A program made the position numbers and the translations under genes. Below the pieces are notes generated by a model that was not told where the DNA came from, made no database searches, and saw nothing but the letters and a program-made list of their open reading frames with translations. Below are positions 37,950 to 46,471 of a stretch of DNA of 64,000 nucleotides, one piece after another. Each line of letters starts with the position of its first letter. The stretch's first letter is position 1. Source of the DNA: Aestuariibaculum suncheonense (GTDB lineage: Bacteria; Bacteroidota; Bacteroidia; Flavobacteriales; Flavobacteriaceae); the NCBI RefSeq assembly GCF_014596935.1, contig NZ_JACVXC010000001.1, forward strand, positions 1,050,783-1,114,782, written 5' to 3'.

Positions 37950-39134
37950 ATGAAGAAAGCAATATTAAATCTTGTAGTCGTATTATTCAGTTTATCACAT
38001 TTTGCTCAAAAATTTGAAAATCTGGCAAAAACACCTCCAATGGGATGGAATAGTTGGAATAAATATGGTTGTGATGTAGACGAAAAATTGATCATGAAAA
38101 TGGCGGATGAAATAGTGAATAGTGGAATGCAAGAAGTTGGCTATGAATATGTAGTTATTGATGATTGCTGGCAGGTAGGTCGTTCTGAGGATGGTGAAAT
38201 AATTGTTGATAAAGAACGTTTTCCTAGCGGTATGAAAAAATTAGCTGATTACATACATTCTAAAGGGTTGAAGTTCGGCATCTATTCTTGTGCTGGTACC
38301 GAAACATGTCAAGAACGTCCTGGAAGCAGGGGGTATGAGTTTCAAGACGCTAGAACATATGCTAGATGGGAAGTTGATTTTTTAAAACATGATTGGTGCA
38401 ACACTTCTACACAGAATGCTCAAGCCTCCTATTCTATTATGAGGGACGCTTTGTTTGCGGCAGGTAGGCCCATAGTGTTCAGTATTTGTGAATGGGGAAA
38501 GAGCGAACCATGGGAATGGGGAAAGGATGTTGGTCATTTATGGCGAACCACCGGGGATATTAGAGATAGTTGGGAATCTATGATTTCTATTGTTGACAAA
38601 GAAAAAGACCTTTTCAAGTTTGCAGAGCCAGGCTCTTGGAACGACCCTGATATGTTAGAAGTTGGAAATGGAGGTATGACTACAGAAGAATATAAAACTC
38701 ATTTTTCACTTTGGTGTATGCTGGCAGCTCCTTTAATGGCAGGAAATGATTTAAGTGACATGACTAAAGAAACAAAAGAGATTCTTATGAATAGAGATCT
38801 TATTGCTATAAATCAAGATGTACTTGGTAAGCAAGGTTTTGTTTATCGGGATAATGGAGATTACCAAATTTGGATTAAACAGTTAGATAATAAGGAAAAG
38901 GCTGTATGTTTATTAAACCGAAGTGACGAAGTTAAAAAGGTTCAAGTTGACTTTAATTTGTTATTAAAAGCTAACAGCAGCATTGGCTGGCGTACATACA
39001 TTGATCCATATGAATTAAAAGATTATAGTGTTCGTGATTTATGGGAACATAAGAGCGTAAATATTGGAGATGGAACTATATTTTTAACGATACCTCCACA
39101 TGCCGTAAAAGTTTTCAAATTTGTTCGTAATTAA
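37950..39134 (+). CDS. GH27 alpha-galactosidase
   Basis: The 394-residue secreted enzyme has a short signal peptide (to about residue 19) and the complete GH27 barrel: TPPMGWNSWNKYGCDVDE, VIDDCWQVGRSEDG, GLKFGIYSCAGTETCQ, the nucleophile Asp148 in FLKHDWCN, and the acid/base Asp203 in GDIRDSW. It closes with a small C-terminal sandwich. The family removes terminal alpha-galactose (some members act on alpha-N-acetylgalactosamine or beta-L-arabinopyranose). The gene follows the GntR regulator and is closed by a 44-bp palindromic terminator. Confidence 0.95.
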   Translation: MKKAILNLVVVLFSLSHFAQKFENLAKTPPMGWNSWNKYGCDVDEKLIMKMADEIVNSGMQEVGYEYVVIDDCWQVGRSEDGEIIVDKERFPSGMKKLADYIHSKGLKFGIYSCAGTETCQERPGSRGYEFQDARTYARWEVDFLKHDWCNTSTQNAQASYSIMRDALFAAGRPIVFSICEWGKSEPWEWGKDVGHLWRTTGDIRDSWESMISIVDKEKDLFKFAEPGSWNDPDMLEVGNGGMTTEEYKTHFSLWCMLAAPLMAGNDLSDMTKETKEILMNRDLIAINQDVLGKQGFVYRDNGDYQIWIKQLDNKEKAVCLLNRSDEVKKVQVDFNLLLKANSSIGWRTYIDPYELKDYSVRDLWEHKSVNIGDGTIFLTIPPHAVKVFKFVRN

Positions 39135-39154
39135 TAGATATAGGATGTTGGAGT

Positions 39155-39198
39155 AAAGCACAAAAAACAAACAATTAATTGTTTGTTTTTTGTGCTTT
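39155..39198. terminator. Perfect 44-bp palindromic terminator after GH27
   Basis: aaagcacaaaaaacaaacaa, TTAATT centre, and its exact reverse complement ending in gtgcttt. The two 22-base arms match perfectly, with T-rich sequence following. It can act in both directions. Confidence 0.85.
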
Positions 39199-39370
39199 CT
39201 TATTAAAATATTCTATTGTTCGTTTTAGGGCAATTATTTATAATACACTTGTTTACGCAATCGATTGTTTAAAAATTAATTAAATATGAATAAACTAAAC
39301 TTATTGATTGCTTTTGAGAGAGAATAATGTTCGGTTAATAAAACCAGCAAAATTACCTTCTTAAATTTGT

Positions 39371-39730
39371 GCTTTGATTGTGCTTCCTATAAGTCATGTG
39401 CCTATTACAGATAACAACTGGTTGGCTATTATCCTTGCGGGACTTGCTGTAGCAGGTCAACAGGCTTGCCCTGAAAATGTTTTCAGGATCGTTTCTGATG
39501 TGTTTACTAAAAGAGGAACAGCTTTAGTGGTGGAAATAGATGGTATGGCTATTTCAGGTATAATTGTGGATGTTGTTCAAGGTTCTGTATTGGATTAATC
39601 TGGGAATATTATTTGTTTTTGGGGTTTCCTATTGGTAGGATCTTACTACCTCATCATTCTTGGATTGGTACATTTATTAATGCCTAAAATGACGCCATTG
39701 GATGAAAACCTAAATACCATTGAGAACTAA
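39371..39730 (+). pseudogene. C-terminal remnant of an MFS hexuronate-type transporter
   Basis: The fragment reads LPISHVPITDNNWLAIILAGLAVAGQQACPENVF, VSDVFTKRGTALVVEIDGMA, IVDVVQGSVLD (stop at 39596-39598), and after the stop WGFLLVGSYYLIILGLVHLLMPKMTPLDENLNTIEN. This is the last third of an ExuT-like major facilitator (motifs NWLAIILIGLA, VSDVFPK..., and GGMAG are recognisable but altered). The N-terminal two thirds are absent, one codon segment is lost in GGMAG...GGI, and a stop interrupts the end. The gene is dead. Confidence 0.8.
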
Positions 39731-39781
39731 ATTTATCATATAGATTCTAATAAAAACATTTAAAACATTAAATATAAACAA

Positions 39782-42700
39782 ATGAAAATCAAACCGTTTT
39801 TATTCATTTTTGTGACCTACAGTGTTCTTATCGCATTTTTGAATCAAGGATTGGCGCAAAACAAAAAGGTAAACGTAGCTTTAGGCACAAAGGTTCAAGC
39901 AAGTTCTGAACTTACAGAATATCCTGCAAGCAATATTGTGGATGGCAAAATTACCCGAGAGTCTAAATGGATGAGTGCCACCAATAAAGCGCCTCACATT
40001 GTGGAAATTGATTTTGAAAAATATTGTAACATTTCTGAAATAAGATTTCATAGTGGTATCCCTGATGATGAAAGAACGGCTATGGAAAAAAATCAAGCCA
40101 GTGGTTTTTGGTCCGTCAAAAATTTTAAGATACAATATTGGGATGATGCCAATTGGACTGATTTTCCTAAAGCATCTGTTTTGGAAAACAGGCTAACAAC
40201 GGTTGATTTTAAGTTTGAAAACCCTATCAGTACTTTTAAAATCCGATTGGTTGCAGATGATGGCGAAAAAATAAGTGTCATGGAAATGGAGGTTTTTGGA
40301 ACGGTAGCCACCGATATGCCAGCGCCACCTTCTTTTGAATTCAATATTGTTAAGCAAGTTGAAATTACTGAAGACCAAAACGCTACCCTTAAAGTAACCA
40401 ATAATGTTATAGGAAAAACCTTTAAGTATGTAGGGTATAACCAAGGTTATTTTTTGCCAGGCTATAACGTGTCTGGTTGGTTAGAATATGCCAATGTAAA
40501 CAGCATTCGAATTTGGCCTAACCTTAACAATTATGCTCCAGAAAGAGCAGTACAAATAGATTCAAGTATCAGATCCGTAGAAGAGTTTGATAAGCGTAAA
40601 GCAGATTTAAGATCAAACCCTGAAGCTAGTAAATACATAAAATGGAACGAATTAAAAACTATTTATACGGCTATTGATTATTCGTCCAACAACACCATGG
40701 AGCTTGATTATGCGATTAAAGAATCCAAACGATTGGGAATTGAGCCTATTTTGCAAATCAATTCAAGAGATTTTGATGGTACTTGGAGCAACAAATGGCA
40801 ACAGTGGCAGCGGTATTATTCACTGGCATATCATGTTGCTAAAACGGCTGAGGTGGCTATGTTCGCCATGCAAAACGAACCGAACCATAGGCATTCAGGC
40901 CCTATGGAATTAAATCAGTGGATTGGAGGCATGCAAATCGTTTCCGATGCGGTGCATGCAGCTATTGAAGATGTCAATAAAAAATATAGCAAAAATTTAA
41001 AAGCAAAATTTGTAGGACCGGTTACCGCAGGTCAAAATACCGATTGGTGGGCTACCATTGTAAAAAATATACGCACAGACTATCATGGCAATACGCTAGA
41101 CCACGATTTGATTGATGTATTCTCAACGCACTCCTATAATTCCCCTGCAGCAGGGTATTCTACAAGAGTGGATAATATCCGTAAAATATTAGTGGAAAAC
41201 CATCCTAAAAAAAAGCCTATTCCAATCGTGTTTACTGAAATTGGACGTTGGATGAACGCTTATTTAATAGATAAAGAAGAAACTATGGATTCTCCTTCGT
41301 TGTTCACGGAATGGGCAGGAATTTATGCGAATAACATGAAAAATGGAGCCTATGGGATGTGGGCGTTTAAATTAGTGACCAATACCAGTAGTTCGTATCC
41401 TAAAGGTATCAAGTCAGGTCATCATTACACGTGGCAGGGCACCCGTTTTGTAGAAGACGCTCATCAAAATTTGGCAAAAAACGCAACAGTGAGCGCATCT
41501 TCCAATGGTTCAAAAGCAGGATTAATTACCGATGGTGATAAAACGGATGATTCATCTTGGATATCTAATGAGGACAGCAAAGAAAAATGGCTGGAAATAG
41601 ATTTAGGAAACACTCAAGAATTAGGAAGTGCTTTAGTTTATAATGGTTCCGAAGGCGGTGTGTTTACTGCACCAGACCGCATAAGGAATTTTAAACTGCA
41701 ATATTGGACGGGGTCAAACTGGGAAAACATTCCAGAAGCAGAACAAAAGGATAATAAATATGCACAGGTTTATCTTCCTTTTAAAAAAAACATAAAAGCA
41801 TCAAAAATCAGATTTGTTTCAGAAGATGAAGGCACATTGAAAGTCCGCGAAATCAAATTATTTGATAAAAATGCGTTGCCAAGCGACCTTCCAAATTATA
41901 ATATTTCAGGCATACAACGCACCGGAGAAGTTGTGCGTCTTTTTGCCAAAGGATTTAAAGATGAACGTGATTTATTGCAGGTGTACCGTTCAAATGATGA
42001 TAATGGGTTGGATACTTATGTGTCTTTAGATGAAAAAACAGACACTTATTATATGTGGTTAGTGCAGCGCGGTCGTTTTGCCTATCATTTGGATATGGAT
42101 TTGTCAAATTTGGATTTAAACACAGGGGCACCCATCATTGGTGAAACCGTGGATGCTAAAACTTATGGTGAAGTTTCTATATTAAAACAACTTCCTGCTG
42201 ATAAAAAATTTAATATTACCCTTCTACCGCAAAGTGTCACATTGCTGAGCATTCCAAAAGGAAATTTAACTAAAGAAATACGCTCTGTAATTTCAGATGC
42301 TTATGTATCTGCTGGGGCTAATGGTATAAAAAATTATGGCAATAAAAAAGAGTTATTGATAAGCCTAAATGCTCAAAATATATATGAAAACAAGGTCAGT
42401 TATTTAAGTTTTAATGCACCAAAGGATAAAACCAAAATTAAAAAAGTATTGTTGCATGTTACAGGAAAAGTAGATACGGGAGATAGCCCCTTTAGATTAC
42501 ATGTCTATGCCATTCCTTCAGAAAAAATAAATGAAAAAAAGCTTACATGGAAAAACGCACCACAATTGGATGCTAAAGAAGCTTTGGTGGAAAACGTTGG
42601 AAATCCTGTAAAAATAGCAGGTGAACTTGCATTTTCTACTGAGGAAAAAAGCCATTATTTGGATGTGACGGATATTATTTCGAAAAACAATTTGGAAGCT

Positions 42701-42826
42701 GTCACCTTTGTTTTGGTTCGAGAAACCCGACAATTGGGAGACGATGAGGATAAAGGACGGACTGTAATCATAAAATCAAAAGAATCAGAGATTAAACCAA
42801 ACCTAGAGGTTTGGAGCGAAAAATAA
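39782..42826 (+). CDS. GH86-like endo-galactanase candidate with discoidin and CBM96-like domains
   Basis: The 1014-residue secreted protein has a signal peptide (to about 25), an F5/8-type discoidin domain (about 30-175), a TIM barrel (about 195-560), a second discoidin domain (about 565-700), a small sandwich (about 705-825), and a C-terminal DNRLRE/CBM96-like domain (about 835-1010). The barrel has Glu366 in NEPNH and Glu486 in FTEIGRW, 120 residues apart, plus VGYNQGYFLPG and KWQQWQRYYSLAYHV, which recall GH86 beta-agarases/porphyranases. Assignment to GH86 is from pattern memory; a related clan-A family is possible. It would be the endo-acting enzyme of locus B. Confidence 0.72.
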   Translation: MKIKPFLFIFVTYSVLIAFLNQGLAQNKKVNVALGTKVQASSELTEYPASNIVDGKITRESKWMSATNKAPHIVEIDFEKYCNISEIRFHSGIPDDERTAMEKNQASGFWSVKNFKIQYWDDANWTDFPKASVLENRLTTVDFKFENPISTFKIRLVADDGEKISVMEMEVFGTVATDMPAPPSFEFNIVKQVEITEDQNATLKVTNNVIGKTFKYVGYNQGYFLPGYNVSGWLEYANVNSIRIWPNLNNYAPERAVQIDSSIRSVEEFDKRKADLRSNPEASKYIKWNELKTIYTAIDYSSNNTMELDYAIKESKRLGIEPILQINSRDFDGTWSNKWQQWQRYYSLAYHVAKTAEVAMFAMQNEPNHRHSGPMELNQWIGGMQIVSDAVHAAIEDVNKKYSKNLKAKFVGPVTAGQNTDWWATIVKNIRTDYHGNTLDHDLIDVFSTHSYNSPAAGYSTRVDNIRKILVENHPKKKPIPIVFTEIGRWMNAYLIDKEETMDSPSLFTEWAGIYANNMKNGAYGMWAFKLVTNTSSSYPKGIKSGHHYTWQGTRFVEDAHQNLAKNATVSASSNGSKAGLITDGDKTDDSSWISNEDSKEKWLEIDLGNTQELGSALVYNGSEGGVFTAPDRIRNFKLQYWTGSNWENIPEAEQKDNKYAQVYLPFKKNIKASKIRFVSEDEGTLKVREIKLFDKNALPSDLPNYNISGIQRTGEVVRLFAKGFKDERDLLQVYRSNDDNGLDTYVSLDEKTDTYYMWLVQRGRFAYHLDMDLSNLDLNTGAPIIGETVDAKTYGEVSILKQLPADKKFNITLLPQSVTLLSIPKGNLTKEIRSVISDAYVSAGANGIKNYGNKKELLISLNAQNIYENKVSYLSFNAPKDKTKIKKVLLHVTGKVDTGDSPFRLHVYAIPSEKINEKKLTWKNAPQLDAKEALVENVGNPVKIAGELAFSTEEKSHYLDVTDIISKNNLEAVTFVLVRETRQLGDDEDKGRTVIIKSKESEIKPNLEVWSEK

Positions 42827-42849
42827 AACTAAAAAATGAAGACATATAT

Positions 42850-43168
42850 TATGTATGAAGTACATCACATTGGTTGCATGTAATCAAACAGTCAGAACTT
42901 GGAAAGATGTCATTATTCAAGAAATAATCGTTCAAAAAGACCATCTTCATATGGTTTGTTCAATCCTTCCCTAGGTTTCCATGTCAGAATTCATTGGTAT
43001 TCTAAAAGGTAAGATAGCAATCAAACTGTTCAAGAAGTACCCCGTTTAAGACAGGAACCTTATTGAGGGTAACCACTTTTTATTGAGAGGTTACTTTGTG
43101 AGTACCGTGGGTTTGAAATGAGGATATAATAAAACGATATGTGAAATATCAGGAACATCATGAATGAG
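42850..43168 (+). pseudogene. tnpA: IS200/IS605 TnpA remnant
   Basis: The frame reads TWKDVIIQEIIVQKDHLHMV (HxH of the HUH nuclease), then a TAG, VSMSEFIGILKGKIAIKLF, a TAA, and NHFLLRGYFVSTVGL, the standard IS200 TnpA order. After a frameshift it ends NEDIIKRYVKYQEHHE. The N-terminus is degraded and several stops occur, so it is inactive. A hairpin gcctcc/ggaggc at 43204-43224 just downstream may be the old right end of the element or a weak terminator. Confidence 0.8.
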
Positions 43169-43203
43169 CCTAATGCCCCTTTAGGACTAATCTGAAAATT
43201 AAA

Positions 43204-43224
43204 GCCTCCATTTTTAACGGAGGC
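43204..43224 (+). terminator. Hairpin downstream of the IS200 remnant
   Basis: gcctcc pairs with ggaggc across a 9-base loop. The following sequence is only weakly T-rich. It is either an IS200 end structure or a weak terminator. Confidence 0.4.
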
Positions 43225-43330
43225 AGTTTACTTTGAAGATAAAGTAGAATGGGGTTTTGAACCTTAAGATTCTTGCGTTTTTTGAATAATTAAATATTTA
43301 TATATTTATATTTGAGTTAATGGGGGAAAT

Positions 43331-45055
43331 TTAATACCCCGAATACTCAAACCAATCAAATAACGCAAAATTATCACTTGTTTTATCTTTGGAGGTGGCG
43401 TACATACCTATAAAGGTTCCAGTAAAACGCCCCATACTTAATGCGTTGCTAAGTACACTTGCATCTATGTTCTTAGCTAAATACTCCCATGTTTCGCCGT
43501 CTTCAGAAAAACTAAAATCTAATCGTTGCTCTAAAGCTGTTATTTTTAAATAGAGTGTGTTTTTAGTTAATTTTTTTTCTGCTATTAATTTTTGTGTAGT
43601 GTCTGTCACTACTTCTTTTTGAATAAGCTGTACGTACTTTTCTCCATTCTTAAGTGTGCTTAGTACCTGAAATTGGTTATATACGTCTCTAGAAAGTAGC
43701 ATTCCAGCCATTTCATTTTCAGATGTTGGTGAAAATTCCATTTTAGTTACGGCTGTAAAATTTTTATAAGTTTGACGTCTAGCAATAAATGAAGGATTCT
43801 CACTATAAGTATCTACTTCAAATGGACGCAATTTTATTTTTAGTTTTCCTTTTGGATTTTCTAAGTTCCACCATTTTTCTGTGGGTACTTGAATGAAATT
43901 CCAAAATAATTCTAAATCCTTATCGTTAAAATTATCTCTTACTTTTTCCTCACTAAATGGATAGTTTTCTAAATATGGTCTTTTATGAAAAGGCATTACT
44001 CTCCCTTTTGGTCCAAGCGGATTAACAACGGGCCATGTTCCAGACCAATTTAAAGGAACCAAGCATGATTCACGTCCCATATTAGTATATTCACCTCCAT
44101 ATGGACGGCTTCCTAATAAAACCATCCACCATTCTCCATTTTGTGTTTCTACTAGATCAGCATGCCCTGTATGATGTATATAGTTGTCATGTGGATAATC
44201 TCTATTGGTTACTATTGGGTTTTTGTCATAATATTCATATGGTCCCATAATCTTCTCACTTTTCCAAATAGATACCGCATGGTTCCATGAGGTTCCACCG
44301 TGAGAAACTAACAAATAATATTGCCCATTTTTTTTGTATATATGTGGTCCTTCATAATGGTTTAACATCTCTGTTTCCTCTCCTGCTAACATGAAACCTC
44401 GGTAATAATCACCAGGGTTTAAAACAGTAACCTTTTCGCCTACTAATTTCCATGTAATAGGATCTATTTCCTGTATCCAAATATTTCGATGATTTTTCCA
44501 GACCGGATTTTTAGGCACATCGTTTCCTGTGTAGTATACTTTTCCATTGTCATCAAAAAACAAAGAAGGGTCTATTCTTGGGGCACCTTCAATATAATGA
44601 GCTTCTGACCATGGACCTGCAGGATTTGTTGCAGTAATGACAAAATTTCTATCCTCATGATGCCTGCCAACATTAGTGTTTATAATGTAAAAAACACCAT
44701 TATTATACCTTATTGTGGCAGCAAAAAGATTTAAATTGTCTTTTGTGTCTTTTCTGAGTTTCAATTGCTCTGGGCTATGTATTCCATAGCCTATGCGCTC
44801 CCAATTGACCAAGTCACGACTATGATAAATAGGAAGTCCAGGATAATAACCAAAAGTAGAGGTAACCATATAATAATCATTCCCAACTCTACAAATGCTT
44901 GGGTCCGGATTCATTCCGGGTAAAATGGGGTTCGTATAATAACTCTTTTTTGCTTGGTCACTTAAATCAATTTGTCCGAAGCTAAAAAAAGATTGAAAAC
45001 ATATGGCAAAAAGAATAAAAAGTGTTTGATTTTTTTTATTGATATTATGAATCAT
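43331..45055 (-). CDS. GH43 beta-xylosidase/arabinofuranosidase-type enzyme
   Basis: The 574-residue secreted enzyme has a signal peptide (to about 27), a GH43 propeller, and a C-terminal beta-sandwich (about 370-570, the GH43_C2 type). The three acidic residues of the family are visible in PGMNPDPSICRVGNDYYMV (general base), GAPRIDPSLFFDDNGKVYY (pKa modulator) and HYEGPHIYKKNGQYYLLVS (general acid). These enzymes release terminal xylose, arabinose or sometimes galactose. It lies 24 bp after the BNR-4 gene in a leftward run of four genes starting with the sulfatase at 49919. Confidence 0.92.
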   Translation of the reverse strand: MIHNINKKNQTLFILFAICFQSFFSFGQIDLSDQAKKSYYTNPILPGMNPDPSICRVGNDYYMVTSTFGYYPGLPIYHSRDLVNWERIGYGIHSPEQLKLRKDTKDNLNLFAATIRYNNGVFYIINTNVGRHHEDRNFVITATNPAGPWSEAHYIEGAPRIDPSLFFDDNGKVYYTGNDVPKNPVWKNHRNIWIQEIDPITWKLVGEKVTVLNPGDYYRGFMLAGEETEMLNHYEGPHIYKKNGQYYLLVSHGGTSWNHAVSIWKSEKIMGPYEYYDKNPIVTNRDYPHDNYIHHTGHADLVETQNGEWWMVLLGSRPYGGEYTNMGRESCLVPLNWSGTWPVVNPLGPKGRVMPFHKRPYLENYPFSEEKVRDNFNDKDLELFWNFIQVPTEKWWNLENPKGKLKIKLRPFEVDTYSENPSFIARRQTYKNFTAVTKMEFSPTSENEMAGMLLSRDVYNQFQVLSTLKNGEKYVQLIQKEVVTDTTQKLIAEKKLTKNTLYLKITALEQRLDFSFSEDGETWEYLAKNIDASVLSNALSMGRFTGTFIGMYATSKDKTSDNFALFDWFEYSGY

Positions 45056-45079
45056 GTTTTACATTTTTTTTGTAATATA

Positions 45080-46459
45080 TTACTGAAGCAATTTAATGTT
45101 AAAAATTTCTATAGGACTAGGTTCTCCATAATTTTCAGGTGAATACTGAATTACCATTGAAATAAGTCCTTTTTCTAAATTGCTTGTATCCCAATTTGAG
45201 TTACCCTTTTTTAACTGTATTGGAAATGGAATGGTTTTCCATTCTGAAAAATTAGTGGATCTATCAGAAACGCATATTCCGGCGGTGCTAAAGACATACA
45301 TTTTATCGTCAACCATTTTAATAGTTCCTTGGTGAGGTAAATTAGTCTCTTGGGTTATCCAATCACCTTTAGGGGTTCTTATATAAAGAAAGTTTATCTT
45401 TTTTTTAGTATTTGGTTTAAAGTGATTTAATAAAGTGATGTAATTATTGGTAACAGGGTCTATTATAGAATTTAGTCCTGTGTGTCTGGGGTCAAGATCT
45501 AAAGGAATCTCTATAGGAAGTTGTCTCATATTATCAACACCCATAACTAAATTAACTTTTACGTTTGCAATTACTTTTCCAAAATTGTCCCTCCATGTAA
45601 ATCCTCCATCAGAACTTTGGGCATAATATAAGCCATGTTCGGAATAATGTCCTTTTTTACTCTCTTGCTCAGCAAACCCTCTTTCTCTAAAAACCCAAGA
45701 AATATGTAAGTTACCATATTTATCATCTAAAAATTTTGCGGTATATGGACCTCTAGAACTGTTTACTCCTAAGTAGGTTCCTTCTTGAGAAGATATTTTA
45801 CCAATAAATCGCCATTCATGGTCAGTACTGCTATAATTTGCCAGATTCATTTCTCCTCCTAAAGAACCCCCAGTTCTCCAGTAAACTATTAAGTTCCCGG
45901 TTGAATTTAATTCAAAAAATGTAGGATAGGTAACCAGTCCAGTATCGTTTCTTAAACCCAAATTTGGTTGCAATTCAAAAACAGAATTATCCCAAATAAC
46001 ATTATCAGGGTTTGTTGCAACGTTTAATTTAGAATGAGCATAATTAAATTGCGGCGTATTGTGATGATCAAAAGCAATGTGAATTACACCATCTCCTTTA
46101 GAAATTGATAATGCTATTTTATTATGCCTATCTTCAGATGTAATTTGATAACCTTGAATGATAGATTTTTCCCAACCAGATTCTGCATTTATTTTTTTTC
46201 GTGCAATAACAATGTCTCCATTAGCCTCATAATATGCAATGTATTGGTAATTGTTATACGAAGTGATTTTGGCTTCCATAGGGCCATGGAATCGTCTAAT
46301 ACCATTTTGCTCCCTATCTGTCCCGTCTGAGCAGTATCCGGTTTGGGTAATAATATGATTTGAAAGTATTTTGGCTGTTTTAAATGGTTTTGGTTGTGAA
46401 AAACATGATATATATACAGTAAAAAAAAGAGTTTTTAATAAATGTTTGATTTTTAGCAT
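45080..46459 (-). CDS. BNR-4 beta-propeller protein, candidate uronate lyase or glycosidase
   Basis: The 459-residue secreted protein (signal peptide to about 21) is a seven-bladed propeller of the BNR_4 family, with segments such as KIALSISKGDGVIHIAFDHHN, GNLHISWVFRERG and DGGFTWRDNFGKVI. Characterised relatives include ulvan lyases (PL24/PL25), rhamnose-glucuronate lyases (PL42) and GH145 rhamnosidases. The HH pair in FDHHN fits the metal- or catalytic-histidine region of those lyases. Which activity applies cannot be decided from sequence alone. It lies between GH43 and GH97 in a leftward operon. Confidence 0.75.
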   Translation of the reverse strand: MLKIKHLLKTLFFTVYISCFSQPKPFKTAKILSNHIITQTGYCSDGTDREQNGIRRFHGPMEAKITSYNNYQYIAYYEANGDIVIARKKINAESGWEKSIIQGYQITSEDRHNKIALSISKGDGVIHIAFDHHNTPQFNYAHSKLNVATNPDNVIWDNSVFELQPNLGLRNDTGLVTYPTFFELNSTGNLIVYWRTGGSLGGEMNLANYSSTDHEWRFIGKISSQEGTYLGVNSSRGPYTAKFLDDKYGNLHISWVFRERGFAEQESKKGHYSEHGLYYAQSSDGGFTWRDNFGKVIANVKVNLVMGVDNMRQLPIEIPLDLDPRHTGLNSIIDPVTNNYITLLNHFKPNTKKKINFLYIRTPKGDWITQETNLPHQGTIKMVDDKMYVFSTAGICVSDRSTNFSEWKTIPFPIQLKKGNSNWDTSNLEKGLISMVIQYSPENYGEPSPIEIFNIKLLQ

Positions 46460-46471
46460 TTTATGATGTTT

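Noticed and set aside
39374-39598. 74-codon frame as a small functional gene
   Set aside because: It is the back part of an MFS transporter whose end continues beyond its stop; no proper start exists.
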